64,000 nucleotides of DNA from Boswellia sacra (Eukaryota; Streptophyta; Magnoliopsida; Sapindales; Burseraceae). This document shows positions 41,681-53,622 of the stretch, piece after piece. Location of the stretch: positions 1,674,001 to 1,738,000 of the forward strand of contig SNVD02004565.1 of the NCBI GenBank assembly GCA_013180625.2, written 5' to 3'. The notes below the pieces were generated by a model. The model saw nothing but the letters and a program-made list of their open reading frames with translations, searched no databases and was not told the DNA's origin. The translations under genes and the position numbers were made by a program. Position 1 is the stretch's first letter, and every line of letters begins with the position of its first letter.

Positions 41681-41918
41681 TGACTTATGTACTCAGCTAG
41701 CTAACGTGGAAGAACAATTAACAACTATTTGACAATGAAAGTTGTCACTCAAAATATCTAACTGATATATACCTATTTAACTAACTTGCAAAGTTAATAA
41801 TAAAAGCTTACTGCAAGTCAACTAATCTGAGATTAAAGGAATAAACAAAGCTTCTTTGTAATCTAGGTTGCGAGTGCAGAATATGGACTGAGTGCGAGCT
41901 TAATGTGTAGTCTTAACA
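41681..41918 (-). repeat. Truncated 3' LTR of the copia element
   Basis: On the minus strand a purine tract, AGTTTGAGGGGGA, ends at 41919 and the LTR begins TGTTAAGACTAC at 41918. Homology with the other LTR stops near 41681, about 90 bases short. Confidence 0.85.
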
Positions 41919-41970
41919 TCCCCCTCAAACTAGAAGATGTAGGAACAACTCCCAGTTTGTCTCTTAAGTA

Positions 41971-42237
41971 CTAAAACTTGGAGAATATGAGAGGCTTGGT
42001 GAGGCAGTTAGCAATTTGATCATAAGAAGCTATATATCTAACCTCCAAAGTTTTCTGTAGAATTTTATCTCTGATAACATGAAGATCAAGCTCAATATCT
42101 TTGGTTCTAGCATGATAAACTTGATTGGCAGCAAGTGCATTAGCACTCATATTATCACACCATGTAACAGGGAAGTGAAGAAGTGGAAGTTGAATCTCTT
42201 TGAGTAATGATTGAATCCAGGTGATTTCTGCTACCAC
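41971..42237 (-). pseudogene. Copia RNase H fragment
   Basis: Encodes EITWIQSLLKEIQLPL, WCDNMSANALAANQVYHART, KDIELDLHVIRDKI and DQIANCLTKPL, the standard C-terminal RNase H signature of copia polyproteins. Upstream sequence to 43038 is reverse-transcriptase remnant with stops. Confidence 0.88.
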
Positions 42238-43038
42238 TTGTGCAAGTGATCGATAATTTGATTCAGTGCTAGAACGAGCTATAACATTCTATTTTTTTGA
42301 TTGCCAGGAAACAAGAGAATCTCCAACAAAAAACACAATATCCATATATTAACTTTCTATCTTCAAGGTTGCATGCCCAATCTGCCTACGAGAATCCAAC
42401 TAATGTAAGATTCTCACATGGTTTGATTTGAAGTCCATATGCCATAGTGCCTTTAAGACATCTCATTACCCTTTTAACTCCTTATCAGTGAATCAAGAGA
42501 GGATTATGCATAAACTGACTCAATTTGTTGATAACATATGCAATGTCAGGCTTGTTAGAGTTAAGTATTGGAGGGTCCCAATGGCACTTCTATAGAGATT
42601 AGCATTTGTGAAGGCTTCAGAATTAAAGCTAGCAATGATTTTTCTAGTTGCAGCAGGTGTGGGATAAGGTTTAGCAACTTCCAAATCAAACTTCTTTAAC
42701 TGATCTGATATGTACTTAGACTAGGTAAGGTACAATCATATGCAGTCTCTTGTAGCCTCAATACCAAGGAAGTAATGAAGGTTTCCCAAGTCTTTGAGAC
42801 TAAAAATTAGATTAAGTTTTTGGATAAATCTTCTCAAAGACAAATAATCATTTCCTGTGATCAAAATGTCATCCACATAAACCAAAACAAGGATGATTTT
42901 TTCTTTATCTCTAAAAATGAAAAGATAAGAGTTTGCCTTGAATTAATGAAACCCGGCCTAATCAAGCAGTGTTTATTTTAGTCTCTCAAACCAGGCTCTA
43001 GGAGCCTGTTTAAAGCCATATAAAGCTTTGTTAAGCTT

Positions 43039-43458
43039 TCAAACATAATCAAGCCTCTGTGAATCTTCAAAACCCTCAAGTTGGATCATGTAAACATTCT
43101 CTTCCAGCTTTCCATTTAGAAAAGAATTGTTGATATCCATATACCTTACTTCCCAGTTTTTAGCAATAGCAATGGTAAGAACAATTCTAATTATAGAAGC
43201 TTTGATGACTGGACTGAAGGTTTCATAAAAATCAATTTCAGGGGTTTGATAGAACCCCTTTGCAACCAATCTTGCCTTGCATCTATTCATTGTTCCATTA
43301 AAATTCAATTTGAGTTTAAAAACCCATTTATTGCCCACTAAACTATATTCTGGTTTATGAGGAACTAAACTCCAAGTGTTATTATTTAATAAAGCCTTGT
43401 ATACCTCATCCATTGCTTGTTTCCATTCTGGAGATTGGAGGGCTTGTTGAACATTCAC
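43039..43458 (-). pseudogene. Copia reverse transcriptase fragment (RVT_2)
   Basis: Begins with EWKQAMDEVYKALLNNNTW and contains WVFKLKLN, CKARLVAKGF, ETFSPVIKASIIRIVL and MDINNSFLNGKLEENVYM, all standard RVT_2 landmarks. The catalytic YVDD region follows outside this open frame in degraded form (around 42870). Confidence 0.9.
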
Positions 43459-43787
43459 TGGTTCATGATTTTTTTTGCATTATTTTTAACATCCAATGTA
43501 GTTGTGCAAGTGAAGATTTTTGGTTTCAAAACACCTACTTTGGCCTTGGTAATCATAGGGTGACCAGGTTGGTTTTGTGTTTGTAAAGGAGGTGTTGGTA
43601 CTTGGGTTAAAGATCTTGTTTCATGAGATGAAAAAGGATCATATAATTGATCAAGTGGGTTTCTATATAGAGAGGAAAGAGGTAATGCATATTCCAAAAT
43701 GGTGTTATGAGGGATAGAGTGATTACTCTGAGATTCTACTGCAGGAGAGCTAGAAGTCTGATCTGTATCAGTGTTTGTCTCAGTAAG

Positions 43788-45193
43788 TGATAAGTGTCTA
43801 TTTATATATCATTTTCATATCAATTCGTCCATGTTTCTTTGCTATATTCCTTGGTATTTTTATGTTTTTGTGTGGTTTTGATGTTTGTAGGAGTTTTGGA
43901 GCAACTTGCACAAAAATGGAGTAAAACCCTTCATTTTCACCTCTGCTAGTCAACCATCTTCTCGGATTTAATTGTATTGATATACAATGAACCGATGACA
44001 TTATATACCGTTGGAAAGTTCTCGAAGTCTATTTTCTGGATAAATTTACGGTTTATAAATCCATTCAGTGTACCAAAAGTTGTAATCAAAACAGTGTGAG
44101 AAGTGTATAAATGTAATTCCACAAGCACTGTAGCATGTATAATACGGGGCACTGTAGCAAGTTACTGTAGCAGAGTATTTAAACACATTTTAGGGTTTTA
44201 TTTTCATAACTTGAAGAGGGGAGAACGTGGAGGAGGCTGCATCTTTGGATTTCTCTCATCTCTTGGAGTTCTTGAAGGAGATTGAAGGCTTCGAAAGAGG
44301 AAGAACTACAAATCCTAATAGATTTCATCAAATTTGCTAAGTTTCCCTTTCCCTCTCATTTTCTGGAATGTCTCCATATTGTATTGTATTTGTATTCTAT
44401 CTGAATATGTGTAACTAAATCTAAATTGGTTGAGGGTGATTTCAAAGCCCTTGATATGGATTTTGTGAGTTGATTGTGTAAGAAATTGCTATCCAATTCT
44501 CTAATTGAAGTTGCTTGTATTTTCCCATATCTAATGCTTATGATTGCTTACTGATTGTATTTGGAATGGCCAACTGAATATAATCTGTTGTTGTCTATTG
44601 CTAGATAGAAATCTTGATCCGTAATTGTCTTGAATTTCTAATCATTAGTAGCAAAATTGTGATCAGAGATTGCAATTGGAGAATACAACCTAAGTTAAAT
44701 AATCCGAACTTGTGTGTTTATTGCTTAGATCAACCTATCTTTCTCATCGTAATGCATCCATTGAATTAAACTTAGAGAGCTTGTTCTAGGTTGTTTAATG
44801 GATAGAGATTAAATAAAGAGCTTGTTTTATTTAACAACAAAGTAAGGAAAGATTGGGGTAATAGAGCTTGTTATTATCTACGGTTGATAACTTCAATGCT
44901 GTAATTAGATGACAATTCTACCATTAATTCGCAAATCCATATCTTGTGGTAGAGAAGGATCCCTTAACCAGCTTTCTCCCATTGATTTTTCATTCAAATT
45001 TACTTTCTGTTTTGTTATTCTTTACTTGCATTCTTATTTCATTTAGTAAATCATTCAACAAAAATCCCCCCTGTTTAGTTTATTGTTGCTGGAAATAACA
45101 AATTCAATTAGAATCAATCCTCGTGGGAACGATATCTTACTTATCACTTTATTACTTGTGCGACTAGTATACTTGCTAGTTTTGAACGCATCA
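43788..45193 (+). mobile_element. Solo LTR of a second retrotransposon, 1.4 kb
   Basis: A 1406-bp block starts TGATAAGTGTC and ends GAACGCATCA. It is flanked by GTAAG at 43783-43787 and 45194-45198. The 3' end, with CTCGTGGGAACGATATCTTA and ATTACTTGTGCGACTAG, resembles LTR ends of large gypsy (Athila/Tat-like) elements. No internal domain is present, so recombination between two LTRs probably removed it. It sits in the copia pol region. Confidence 0.85.
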
Positions 45194-46072
45194 GTAAGTT
45201 TTGACTTAGAATGAGAATTTTCATGTTTTTTAACATAAGAACTGAAAGGAAAACTGAACCAAGTATTTGAGATTGCATTTTGTTGACAAAATTACTAGAC
45301 TTTGTATTGAGAATACCAATTTTAAAAGGAAAATCAGTTTCATTAAAGATTACATGCCTAGAAACATAGAATCTACTTGTTGAGCTTAAACACTTATATC
45401 ATTTATGATTGTCACTATACCCTATGAAAACACATTTAGATGAATGAAATTGAAATATATGGTTTTGATATGATCTAAGACAAGGATAGCAAGCACAATC
45501 AATGTTTTTAAGAGTGTGAAATCTAGTTTTCTATTTAAAAGAACTTCTTCAGGTTATTTACCAGTTAAAGTAGGTGTACAAAGTTTGTTAACGAGGAAAC
45601 CAGCAGTTTGGAAGCTTTCCCACAAGAATTTCAGTGGCATACTAGCTTGTGCAAGGAGAGTTTAGCCTATTTCTGTGATATGTTTGTGCTTTCTTTCTGC
45701 CTTACCATTTTGTTCATGAGTATATGGGCAAGGATGTCTAAAATTGATGCCTTCTTGTTTTAAAAATTCAGCAAAGGCTCTATATTCCCCTCCCCAATTA
45801 GTTTGGATACACTTTATTTTCCTTTGTAGTGTTTTCTCTATGGCCTTTTTAAACTAGATAAAAGTAAGCCAAGGATTTGATTTGATTTTGAGGGGATAAA
45901 TCCAAAAAAAGTTACTATAACCATCTATAAAATGAATATAGTATCGGTAATTAAAGTTAGAACAAATGGGTGCAGGCCCTCTTATGTCTGAATGAACTAA
46001 ATCAAGTGGTTGTGCTGCCTTAGAAGAAAATCTTTTGAATGGAAGTAAATGGGATTTGCCAAGCTAAGATGC

Positions 46073-46519
46073 CTAAAAAAAAAAAAAAACTATATTTCCA
46101 TTGATAAAAAAGGTTTGATTACAACCTTTAAGGACTTGTTTAAGAATTTTGCTAGAGCGATGTCCTAGCCTAGTGTGCCATACATTTTTCTTAACATTTC
46201 TTGACTCTAAAACAGAACTGAAACAAATATTTGACTTGACTGAATTGAACAAAGATGATTGACAACTAGTTTTTACAGACATAAAGACCTTGGAGTGACT
46301 TCTTGAGGCTTGACTGTGAAAATTTGCTGATGAAGGATGAGATGATAGACTTGGATAGTAATCAAACTGATAAAGACCATCCTTAAGCCTCCCTTGTAGA
46401 AGAACTTCCTTAGTTTCGTTGTCCTTCACAAGACAAAAATTGAAATGAAATTCAATAACAATTTCATTGTCATGTGTTAACCTAGAAACACTTAAAAGGC
46501 TCTTGGTTATCTCAAGCAC
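46073..46519 (-). pseudogene. Copia gag-pre-integrase segment
   Basis: Contains KSLLSVSRLTHDN, VLLQGRLKDGLYQF and VWHTRLGHRSSKILKQVL, the gag-pre-integrase motif. Integrase sequence continues from 46060 to 45200, for example the WGGEYRAFAEFLKQEGINF-like stretch around 45800-45745, with stops. Confidence 0.85.
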
Positions 46520-46531
46520 ACAAAGAATATC

Positions 46532-47786
46532 TCAAAGAACAATATCAGATTTATGTGAAGGTAATTTAGACTGTCCAATGTGTAAAATGGAAAGTTGGTT
46601 ACTACTGCCAACTGTAAGTGTTTTCTTACCATTGTATTCTCTTTTCATAGCTAGCATTCCTGGATCAACAACAACATGATTTGTGGCTCCACTATCAACG
46701 TACCAAGCATCATCCGCAGTTGATTTTGGTGTTGTAACAAAAGCTAAGGATTGATTGCTATTGTTGAATGGATGATTGATGTTAAAGTTGTGACTCTGAT
46801 TACCGATGTAATTGAGGTCTCCTCTATAAAAACATCTCAGTGCAGAGTGACCAAATTTGCCACAAATGGCAAGTGGGTTTGCTGCTTCTGCCACCCCCTC
46901 TACCTCTGGATTTATCGCCTGAACCTCTACCATTGTTTTGGTTTGGTGCTTGGCAACGTCCTTGGTTTGAGTTTTGGCCTGGAGCAACTGTTTGTTGTTT
47001 CCTCTATATCTATTAGCCACATAATTGACTGAAGCTTGATTTAAGCTCAGATTATAAAATGAATTTAGCCTTTCTACCCTAGCCTCATAGGACAATAATA
47101 TAGCATGCATTTCTTGCCAAGTGATGTTATCTTTTGCATTGATTTGCACTATAATCGGAGCATATTCTGAATCTAAGCCAATAGTGACAAAGGCAATCAA
47201 ATCATTAATATGAATGGGCTGACCAGCAACAGCTAAATTATCAGAAAAAAGTTTCATGGTTAGAAGGTACTCTTCCATAGTCATTGTACGCTTCCTGGTA
47301 GTTTGAAGAGCCATTCTGATGTTGGAAATCTGAGATCGACTCTGAGCTCCATAGTATTCTTCAAGTGCTTTCCATAAGTTTCTTGAAGACTTTAGATTGA
47401 TCACTTTGACTACAACACTTTCAGTGAGTGAGCTTAAAAACCATCCCAGCAACAAGCTATTAGTAGATATTCACTCCTTATACTTTGGATTCAGCTGTAA
47501 TCCTGCATTTACACTATCTTCAGTTGCTGAGCTACAAGTTAAAAACTCAGTAGGACATCATTTAGTTCCTAAGACAAATCCTTCCAAATAGTATCCTCTC
47601 AAAATAGGTAGGATCATGGATTGCCAGACAGTATAGTAGTCTCCATCTAATCTGATTGGAAAGAGATGATTCAAAGATTTCCAAAATGAGATCCTGAGTT
47701 AAAAAAACCAGGACGAGGGCTATTGCGAGAAAAAGCCATAGATGGAGCTGTGGCCACTGGAGTTCCTGAGTATGAACCAGTTGACA
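46532..47786 (-). pseudogene. Copia gag and protease
   Basis: The N-terminal frame (MSTGSYSGTPVATAPS, start about 47786) is broken by a frameshift near 47680. The UBN2-type gag then runs from 47455, with LWKALEEYYGAQSRSQI and MTMEEYLLTMKLFSDNLA, a knuckle ICGKFGHSALRC, and the protease site DDAWYVDSGATNHVV near 46697. The first Cys of the usual C-x2-C-x4-H-x4-C knuckle is altered. Confidence 0.87.
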
Positions 47787-47819
47787 TTCTGGCATTTGCC
47801 TTGAGAGCTCTGATACCGA

Positions 47820-48148
47820 CTTAGAATTTGAGACTAGTGCAGAGAGTATTTTTCACAGCTCAAGGAAGAAAGGTTTCTATTCCAGATTATAAAAAGAGTT
47901 TACAGACCACTCAACAATTGACATACTCAGCTAGCTTACGTGAAAGAACAATTAACAACTATTGGACAATGAAAGTTGTCACGCAAAATATCTAGCTGAT
48001 CTGTACCTATTTATCTAACTTAAAAAGTTAATAAAAATTGACTACAATTTAACTAATATGAGATTAAAGGAATAAACAAAGCTTCTCTGTGATCTGGGCT
48101 GAGAGTGCAAATATGGACGGAGTGTGGGCTTAATGAGTAGTCTTAATA
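47820..48148 (-). repeat. 5' LTR of the copia element
   Basis: About 329 bp, starting TATTAAGACTAC on the minus strand (TG mutated to TA). It is followed at 47818-47801 by GGTATCAGAGCTCTCAAG, a near-match to the initiator-methionine tRNA primer site. Confidence 0.85.
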
Positions 48149-50230
48149 TAAGGGAACCACAAAAGGCCACCGGAGTACTAAGTAGTAAACCGATTTTGGA
48201 AGGTGATTATTGAAGCAAGGGAAGCCAAGACATCCAAGGAGCAAACAAGCAGTTCACTCCTACATGGTCCAAGAACTCAGCTTTTAACCATTTCAAAGTG
48301 GAATAAATATCGTAGAATGTAAAGAAGAGAAAGTAGGGCCAATGTCAATAGCAAAAGCTGTGGATGGTAGAAAGGAGAACAATCGTCGAAGGGCATGTGC
48401 ATCCTTCGGTGGCTCTCCAAGTATTTTCCATAGTAAGGCTTGACCGCTCGGAAAGAGGCTTATCCTAAAGTAACCTGCATGGAACCTACTTAAGACTGGA
48501 GTTAATGAGATAGATAATGAACGTGTTGTGCTGACAACTGGAGGGTCAGATTGTGATTTTGATTCTGTTGTTATCTCAATGGAAGGCTCGATGATAAGCT
48601 CAATGTGGGATTAAGAAGTCATCTCAATATGTATGTAGTGGTTTTGAAATGGACAATGTGATAGATATAGGTATAGCAAGCACTCTAGGCTCTAGCTATA
48701 TTCTTCACATATATTGCTGATTATATGGAAACGAAATGATGGGCTAATAAGCTCACTCAAAACAGTGAAAGCTTCGAAGTTGAAAAGAAAGATAGATCAA
48801 GTATTGTAATTTTTGGAAGCATGGAGGCGGCTAACTCAGTTGTACTTTTTAGACTTTATTTGTCGTGGGATAATGAGTCGTTTCAAGTTCTTTTCAGCTA
48901 GACCCCGTGTGCATGAGGGGCCCATAAGCTTGACTTAAATGCTTAGAATAGAATGACGCATCTGATTCGAAGTTTGCCTAAGCATTCAGATGGGGGCATG
49001 TCTCCCAATTTTTCCTGTTCAACATCGTGCCTTAGAAATCCCTATTTGCTCCTGGCTGTTCAATATTTGCGCAAACGTTATAAATTCCTTGTCCTATGAG
49101 CTTCAATTTGATCTATGATTTTACTTATTTCCGGTGAAGAACAAGGATGGATCATAAATATTGAGCAAAATTTATTTCCATTACCAACGGAGTGTTGTTT
49201 TTGACCCAGGTCATCAACTAATATCGGTTTTGGAGACATGCTTGGTTATGGTTGCAATTTTGGACAACCGGAGAAGTTTCTTATTTAGCAAATCGTGATA
49301 ATCTATTGGCTATCTATTGCTAGGTGCTGTTTCTACAGTCTACACGGTCGATAACAACACTTCTGTCATCTTTTCTTCTGGCCCAAATGAATATGAATAC
49401 TTCCAATATATACATATATAGAACACCGACCAAAAACAAGGAAGATGGAGATTAGTGAATTTCCTCTAGCTTATCATTTTCATTCTTGATTTATATTAAT
49501 ATTACGTATCGAAATCCAAGCGGCTGCAAGTGCACTGAACTTGATTTGTCTAAAAAATGTGGATATTTAATGATCAATTTCTCTGAACTAACCCATGAAT
49601 TGCTAACAAGCTAAAATATTCTGAGTATCCAACATACGTTTCATTTCTGGCCGTTGTTAAATCCTTTAATATGACAGACTGGGGATAGTGGTTCCAGGTG
49701 GTAATTACAAGACAATATTTATAAAGAATAATGCGGCAATTTTGAAAGTTCCAATCTTGTGATGATATGGACCTTTATTTTCCAATTTTAACCATGCATT
49801 CGACTAACAAAATTAGGCAATGCTGACTTGCATTACTTATAGCTTTGATCTTGGTCAAATCCAATGTGTAACCCTACAATTAATAAAGTAAATTACTTTG
49901 CTTTAACAATTGGCGCACCTTACAGGTTACAGCTGAATTCAGGGCCTCATTACAACTACCTAGTACATTGTATCGAATTAACTATTATGATATTTATCCT
50001 TTCATACATTTTGATGAAAACTAAGAAAGAAGAAAATGGTAGGTTATAATTGAGAAGTGGATTCCACTTCATCAGTCCAATTCTCCCTGAATATATTTAA
50101 CAGGTGGCTGAAGTTCTGAGAAAAAATATACGTCCACCAAATAACGTGTATCACGTTTTATAATGTAAATTATCAACCACAATTGCAGCACAGCTAGCTG
50201 ATGGTTCTCACAGATCTCAACTTTTCTATG
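48149..50230. repeat. Duplicated SLAH1 5' region and upstream flank
   Basis: Corresponds collinearly to 26429-28680 beside SLAH1, with many small indels and substitutions. The first 476 bases are the pseudogene's coding part; the remainder is promoter and intergenic flank. No gene survives in it. Confidence 0.8.
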
Positions 50231-52020
50231 TTTTGAAGGGATTTTGTAAACTCAAAGCAATGAAGACAATATATGCAGATCAATGCCTTGTGCCTTCCAG
50301 TGCACAGTTAGTGTGTGTGTGCGTGTATATTTATGTGTGTGTGTGTGTGTGTGTATATCCTCCCTTTACATCGAATTCCGATCGAACTTTCAACTCGCCA
50401 AATATTGTCTTAAAACTGAATATTCTGGCGGATAAACCATCTCTGTTTGGCCTTGTGAAGTGCACTGGCTTGACTTCAGCAACTCTTGTTTATTCTGCTT
50501 GTAAGATCAATATGTAACTTCAAAAAGAAATTGCTTGTACGTGGTTTTGGCTTAATATAATTTAATGTGAAGTATACGGTGGTTTGACATATACATATAT
50601 GTAACTTAATTATTTAAAATTTGATTATCTATTTGAACGTTGAAACTATGATATTCTACAATCTTCCATCATTAATAAAATTGGTTAATTTTGACGATTT
50701 CTTCACAGTTCTATAACCTGCTAATCTCTTGCGCATGCATGGCTTAATATATTCTTCACTTTCATCCCTTCTTTTTGCTTCCTGTACTTATTCTTTTAGT
50801 ATTAGTAAAAAAAACACTTCTCTGTCTCTATACATCTCTTTCATACTACATTCGTAATAGTATATCATTTAACAAATCTAAAACAAAATTTGTCATCCCG
50901 TGAACTTTGCAATCAACAAACGAATCAGGATTCTCTATTTACCTAATTTTGTTTAAGGTTTCGAGAATTTGGTAATTAATTTTAATGAATGATTGAAATA
51001 TGCACATATTATCTCTCTATTAATAAATTTTTCATAACTATCAATCATAGGCTTGCAAAAACATGAGGTAGAAATGAAATGAGAGGAGAATCTTGATTCA
51101 AACAGACAACCCTAATTAACTTGTTTTAAGAAAAAAAATAATTATAATGATAACAATAATCTCAAATTTGTATTGCAAATTTGTATTTCAACTTATGTGA
51201 GATTAGTTAATCATATATTATCAAGTAACGTGTGTAATGATATAATAAATGATATGGTAACTCTAAATTAATACCATATTAGTTTATTGAGATGCTTAAT
51301 TTAGGATAGAAATTTTAGTTGTAATCTTACTCATGATTGTATATCTCATAAACACGTATAAGACGCAACTCATCAAATAGTAATAAAATTTCACAAAAAG
51401 ATGTCAATTGTAAAGAAGTGGTGCACTTGCAATGCAAAATCTCTCTCTGCCGGGTTTTGCCAGGGGTTGCATTCTAATGCCATGTAAACTAACTAAACGC
51501 TATATATATTTCTCCTTCAAGTTTTATTTTTAATGAAAAGGCAAAAACCAACTGGTAACCACCACGGGGGAAAATGTGTTTATAGTATATGAACCTATTT
51601 TCTCTTTGGTAAAGGAATATTAGCAGTTGACTAACTATAAAACAAATTAATTGCACCCTTGTTACCAATTTTTAAACAGTTAATTAAGATGAAATTAACT
51701 TGCATGCAACATAATTTTTTTAATGGTTACTTGTACAACATTTTTCTTGTTCTCTTACTTAAAGCAATATGAAACTTTAATTATAAGATTCTTGCGCTTG
51801 GCATTCTAATAAAGCAACTTTATTCAAGACATACTAGATACATCGACACTTTTTCCTAATAATAATGAATTGATATTCAGAAATTCTAGATGATCATGTC
51901 TAATAAATTATTGAGAAATCTTGTAAGCAGTAATGGCAAATATATTTTTTATTAAACTGAAAACAAAGACATCCTTCCCCCTTTCCCCTAATTTATAACA
52001 TTTCATTAACCTCCATATAG
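50231..52020. other. AT-rich intergenic region
   Basis: No gene supported; the 94-codon frame at 50233-50517 runs through a GT microsatellite and has no domain. A (GT)n tract with an interruption lies at 50310-50356. Confidence 0.6.
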
Positions 52021-52030
52021 ATTTAATAAT

Positions 52031-53040
52031 GGGTTAATATCACAAACCACCCCTATATTTTGGCATAATTTACCCAGAGTTATCGTTTATAATTTTTGTC
52101 ATAGGCTACCTTTTACTTTTGAAAAAAAATCACGGACCACCTTTTTGTTAATTTAACCTTTAGATGATGTCAGATTTCTGTCCAAAACTATTGCAATTAC
52201 CAAAATACCCTTCAAAAGAATTTTTCAAATAGTTAATATCACAAACCACCCCTATATTTTGACTTAATTACACCTAGAGTCATCATTTGCAATTTTTGTC
52301 ATAGGCTACCCCTAACTTTAAAAAAAATCATGGATCACCCTTCTATTAGTTTGAGTGAAGCTCGTAATCTTGGACCTCTTTTGCTGAAATGTCTTCATTT
52401 TCACTCATTAAAAAAAAGTTATTATTTACTGGAAACTATTTCAAATACTCTTAGTTCAATTTTTAAATAAAGGACACATAATGCAGAAGAAATCTAGATC
52501 AAAAATCTCGAAAAAATAATTTTATTTTGAAAATCCTGGAAACACATAATGGTGGTGAGTTACTTTGCTAGGGTGCAGTGAAAAGTTTTTTTTTTTTCAC
52601 TTTATATGTGTTTATATGAAATGATATTTATTTTCACTTTATATGTGTTTACATAAACTGCAATAGTTTTGGATGGAAATCCGACGTCATCTTATGGTCA
52701 AACTAACAAAAGGGTGCTTCATAATTAATTTTTCAAAAGTTAGGGGTAGGCAATGACAAAAATTGCAAACGTTGACTCTAGGTGTGATTAAGGCAAAACA
52801 TAGAGGTGGTCTATGACATTAACCTATTTATATATGTTGACATGTTGACTTTCCCTTGTATTTTACTATTTTAACCCTGTTATTTTTTTTCTTTTTTACG
52901 AGAATCTAACGGAGTTTTTAACGGAAGGATGGTCCACGATTTTTTTTTTAAAAGTTAGAGGTAGCCTGTGACAAAAATTACAAACGATAACTTTGGGTGT
53001 AATTAAACCAAAACATAGGTGTGGTTTGTGATATTAACCC
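52031..53040. mobile_element. MULE-type element with 10-bp target duplication and nested arms
   Basis: Flanked by ATTTAATAAT at 52021-52030 and 53041-53050, exactly. The ends GGGTTAATATCACAAACCAC and its complement open inverted repeats of about 110 bases. A second, inner pair of the same arms occurs at 52231-52350 and 52705-52824. No transposase is visible in the roughly 350-bp centre. Confidence 0.85.
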
Positions 53041-53054
53041 ATTTAATAATATTA

Positions 53055-53620
53055 GGCCATGTTTGGTATGTAACATTGTATAGTATAGTATTGTATTGTA
53101 TAGTACTAAAAATAATACTATGTCAAAATTATATAGTGTTTGATATACTCACATATTGTATTAATTTGCACAAAAAAGTAAGAATTTTTTTCAAAAAAGA
53201 TATACAAAGTATAATTATATTTTTAGTTTATTTATAAAATTAGTTATTTAGTAATTTATCAAATAGTCGCTAATTGTTGAAAAAATTACTTGGGATCCAA
53301 TGCCCCTCCTGAACCTATTAGACAATTTGAATTTATGGTGGCATGCTAAGTGAAATTGGTCCAACGGGGGCAATAGACCTCGAGTGTCACCTAGTAAGGG
53401 CGGTGACTCCCTTCATCCCTTCTTTATTTTTAGAAAATAAATTTTAAATAAATTTGATTTTATAATTTATCTATTGAATACATCTTTATTTATTTTTAAA
53501 ATTTTAAAAATTAAAGGGTATTGTTAGATATATAGAATTTTATAGAGATAATTTTGATATTTTTTATTAGTGATATACAATGTAATGCTAATGTCATGGA
53601 TTAACTCTACATAATTTAAT
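53055..53620. mobile_element. Non-autonomous repeat element, copy 2, inverted and truncated
   Basis: This is the reverse complement of the 40858-41640 element; the block GTGTCACCTAGTAAGG, then GCGGTGACTCCC, lies at 53384-53411. It stops abruptly at 53620, where the next element begins. Confidence 0.6.
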
Positions 53621-53622
53621 AT

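Larger units (their letters stand above)
41681..48148 (-). mobile_element. Degenerate Ty1/copia LTR retrotransposon
   Basis: Order on the minus strand is 5' LTR (48148-47820), primer-binding site, gag, protease, gag-pre-integrase, integrase remnants, reverse transcriptase, RNase H, polypurine tract and 3' LTR (41918-41681, truncated at its outer end). This order is copia-type. It lies inside the SLAH1-like pseudogene and is interrupted by a solo LTR at 43788-45193. Several frames are broken, so it is not autonomous. Confidence 0.88.
40372..48625 (-). pseudogene. SLAH1-like pseudogene, split by retroelements
   Basis: The 5' part (48625-48150) matches SLAH1 codons about 1-171. The intron remnant and exon 2 equivalent lie at 40855-40372. 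Codons about 172-297 are missing between them. The SLAH1 start codon is lost, and the only nearby ATG runs ATGACTTCTTAA, a stop after three codons. Exon 2 also carries stops and frameshifts. A copia element occupies exon 1, and a second repeat (40858-41640) abuts the intron remnant. Flanks on both sides match those of SLAH1, so this was a tandem gene copy, not a retrocopy. Confidence 0.85.

Noticed and set aside
47397..47591. Plus-strand frames inside the copia element
   Set aside because: Antisense shadows of the minus-strand gag sequence.
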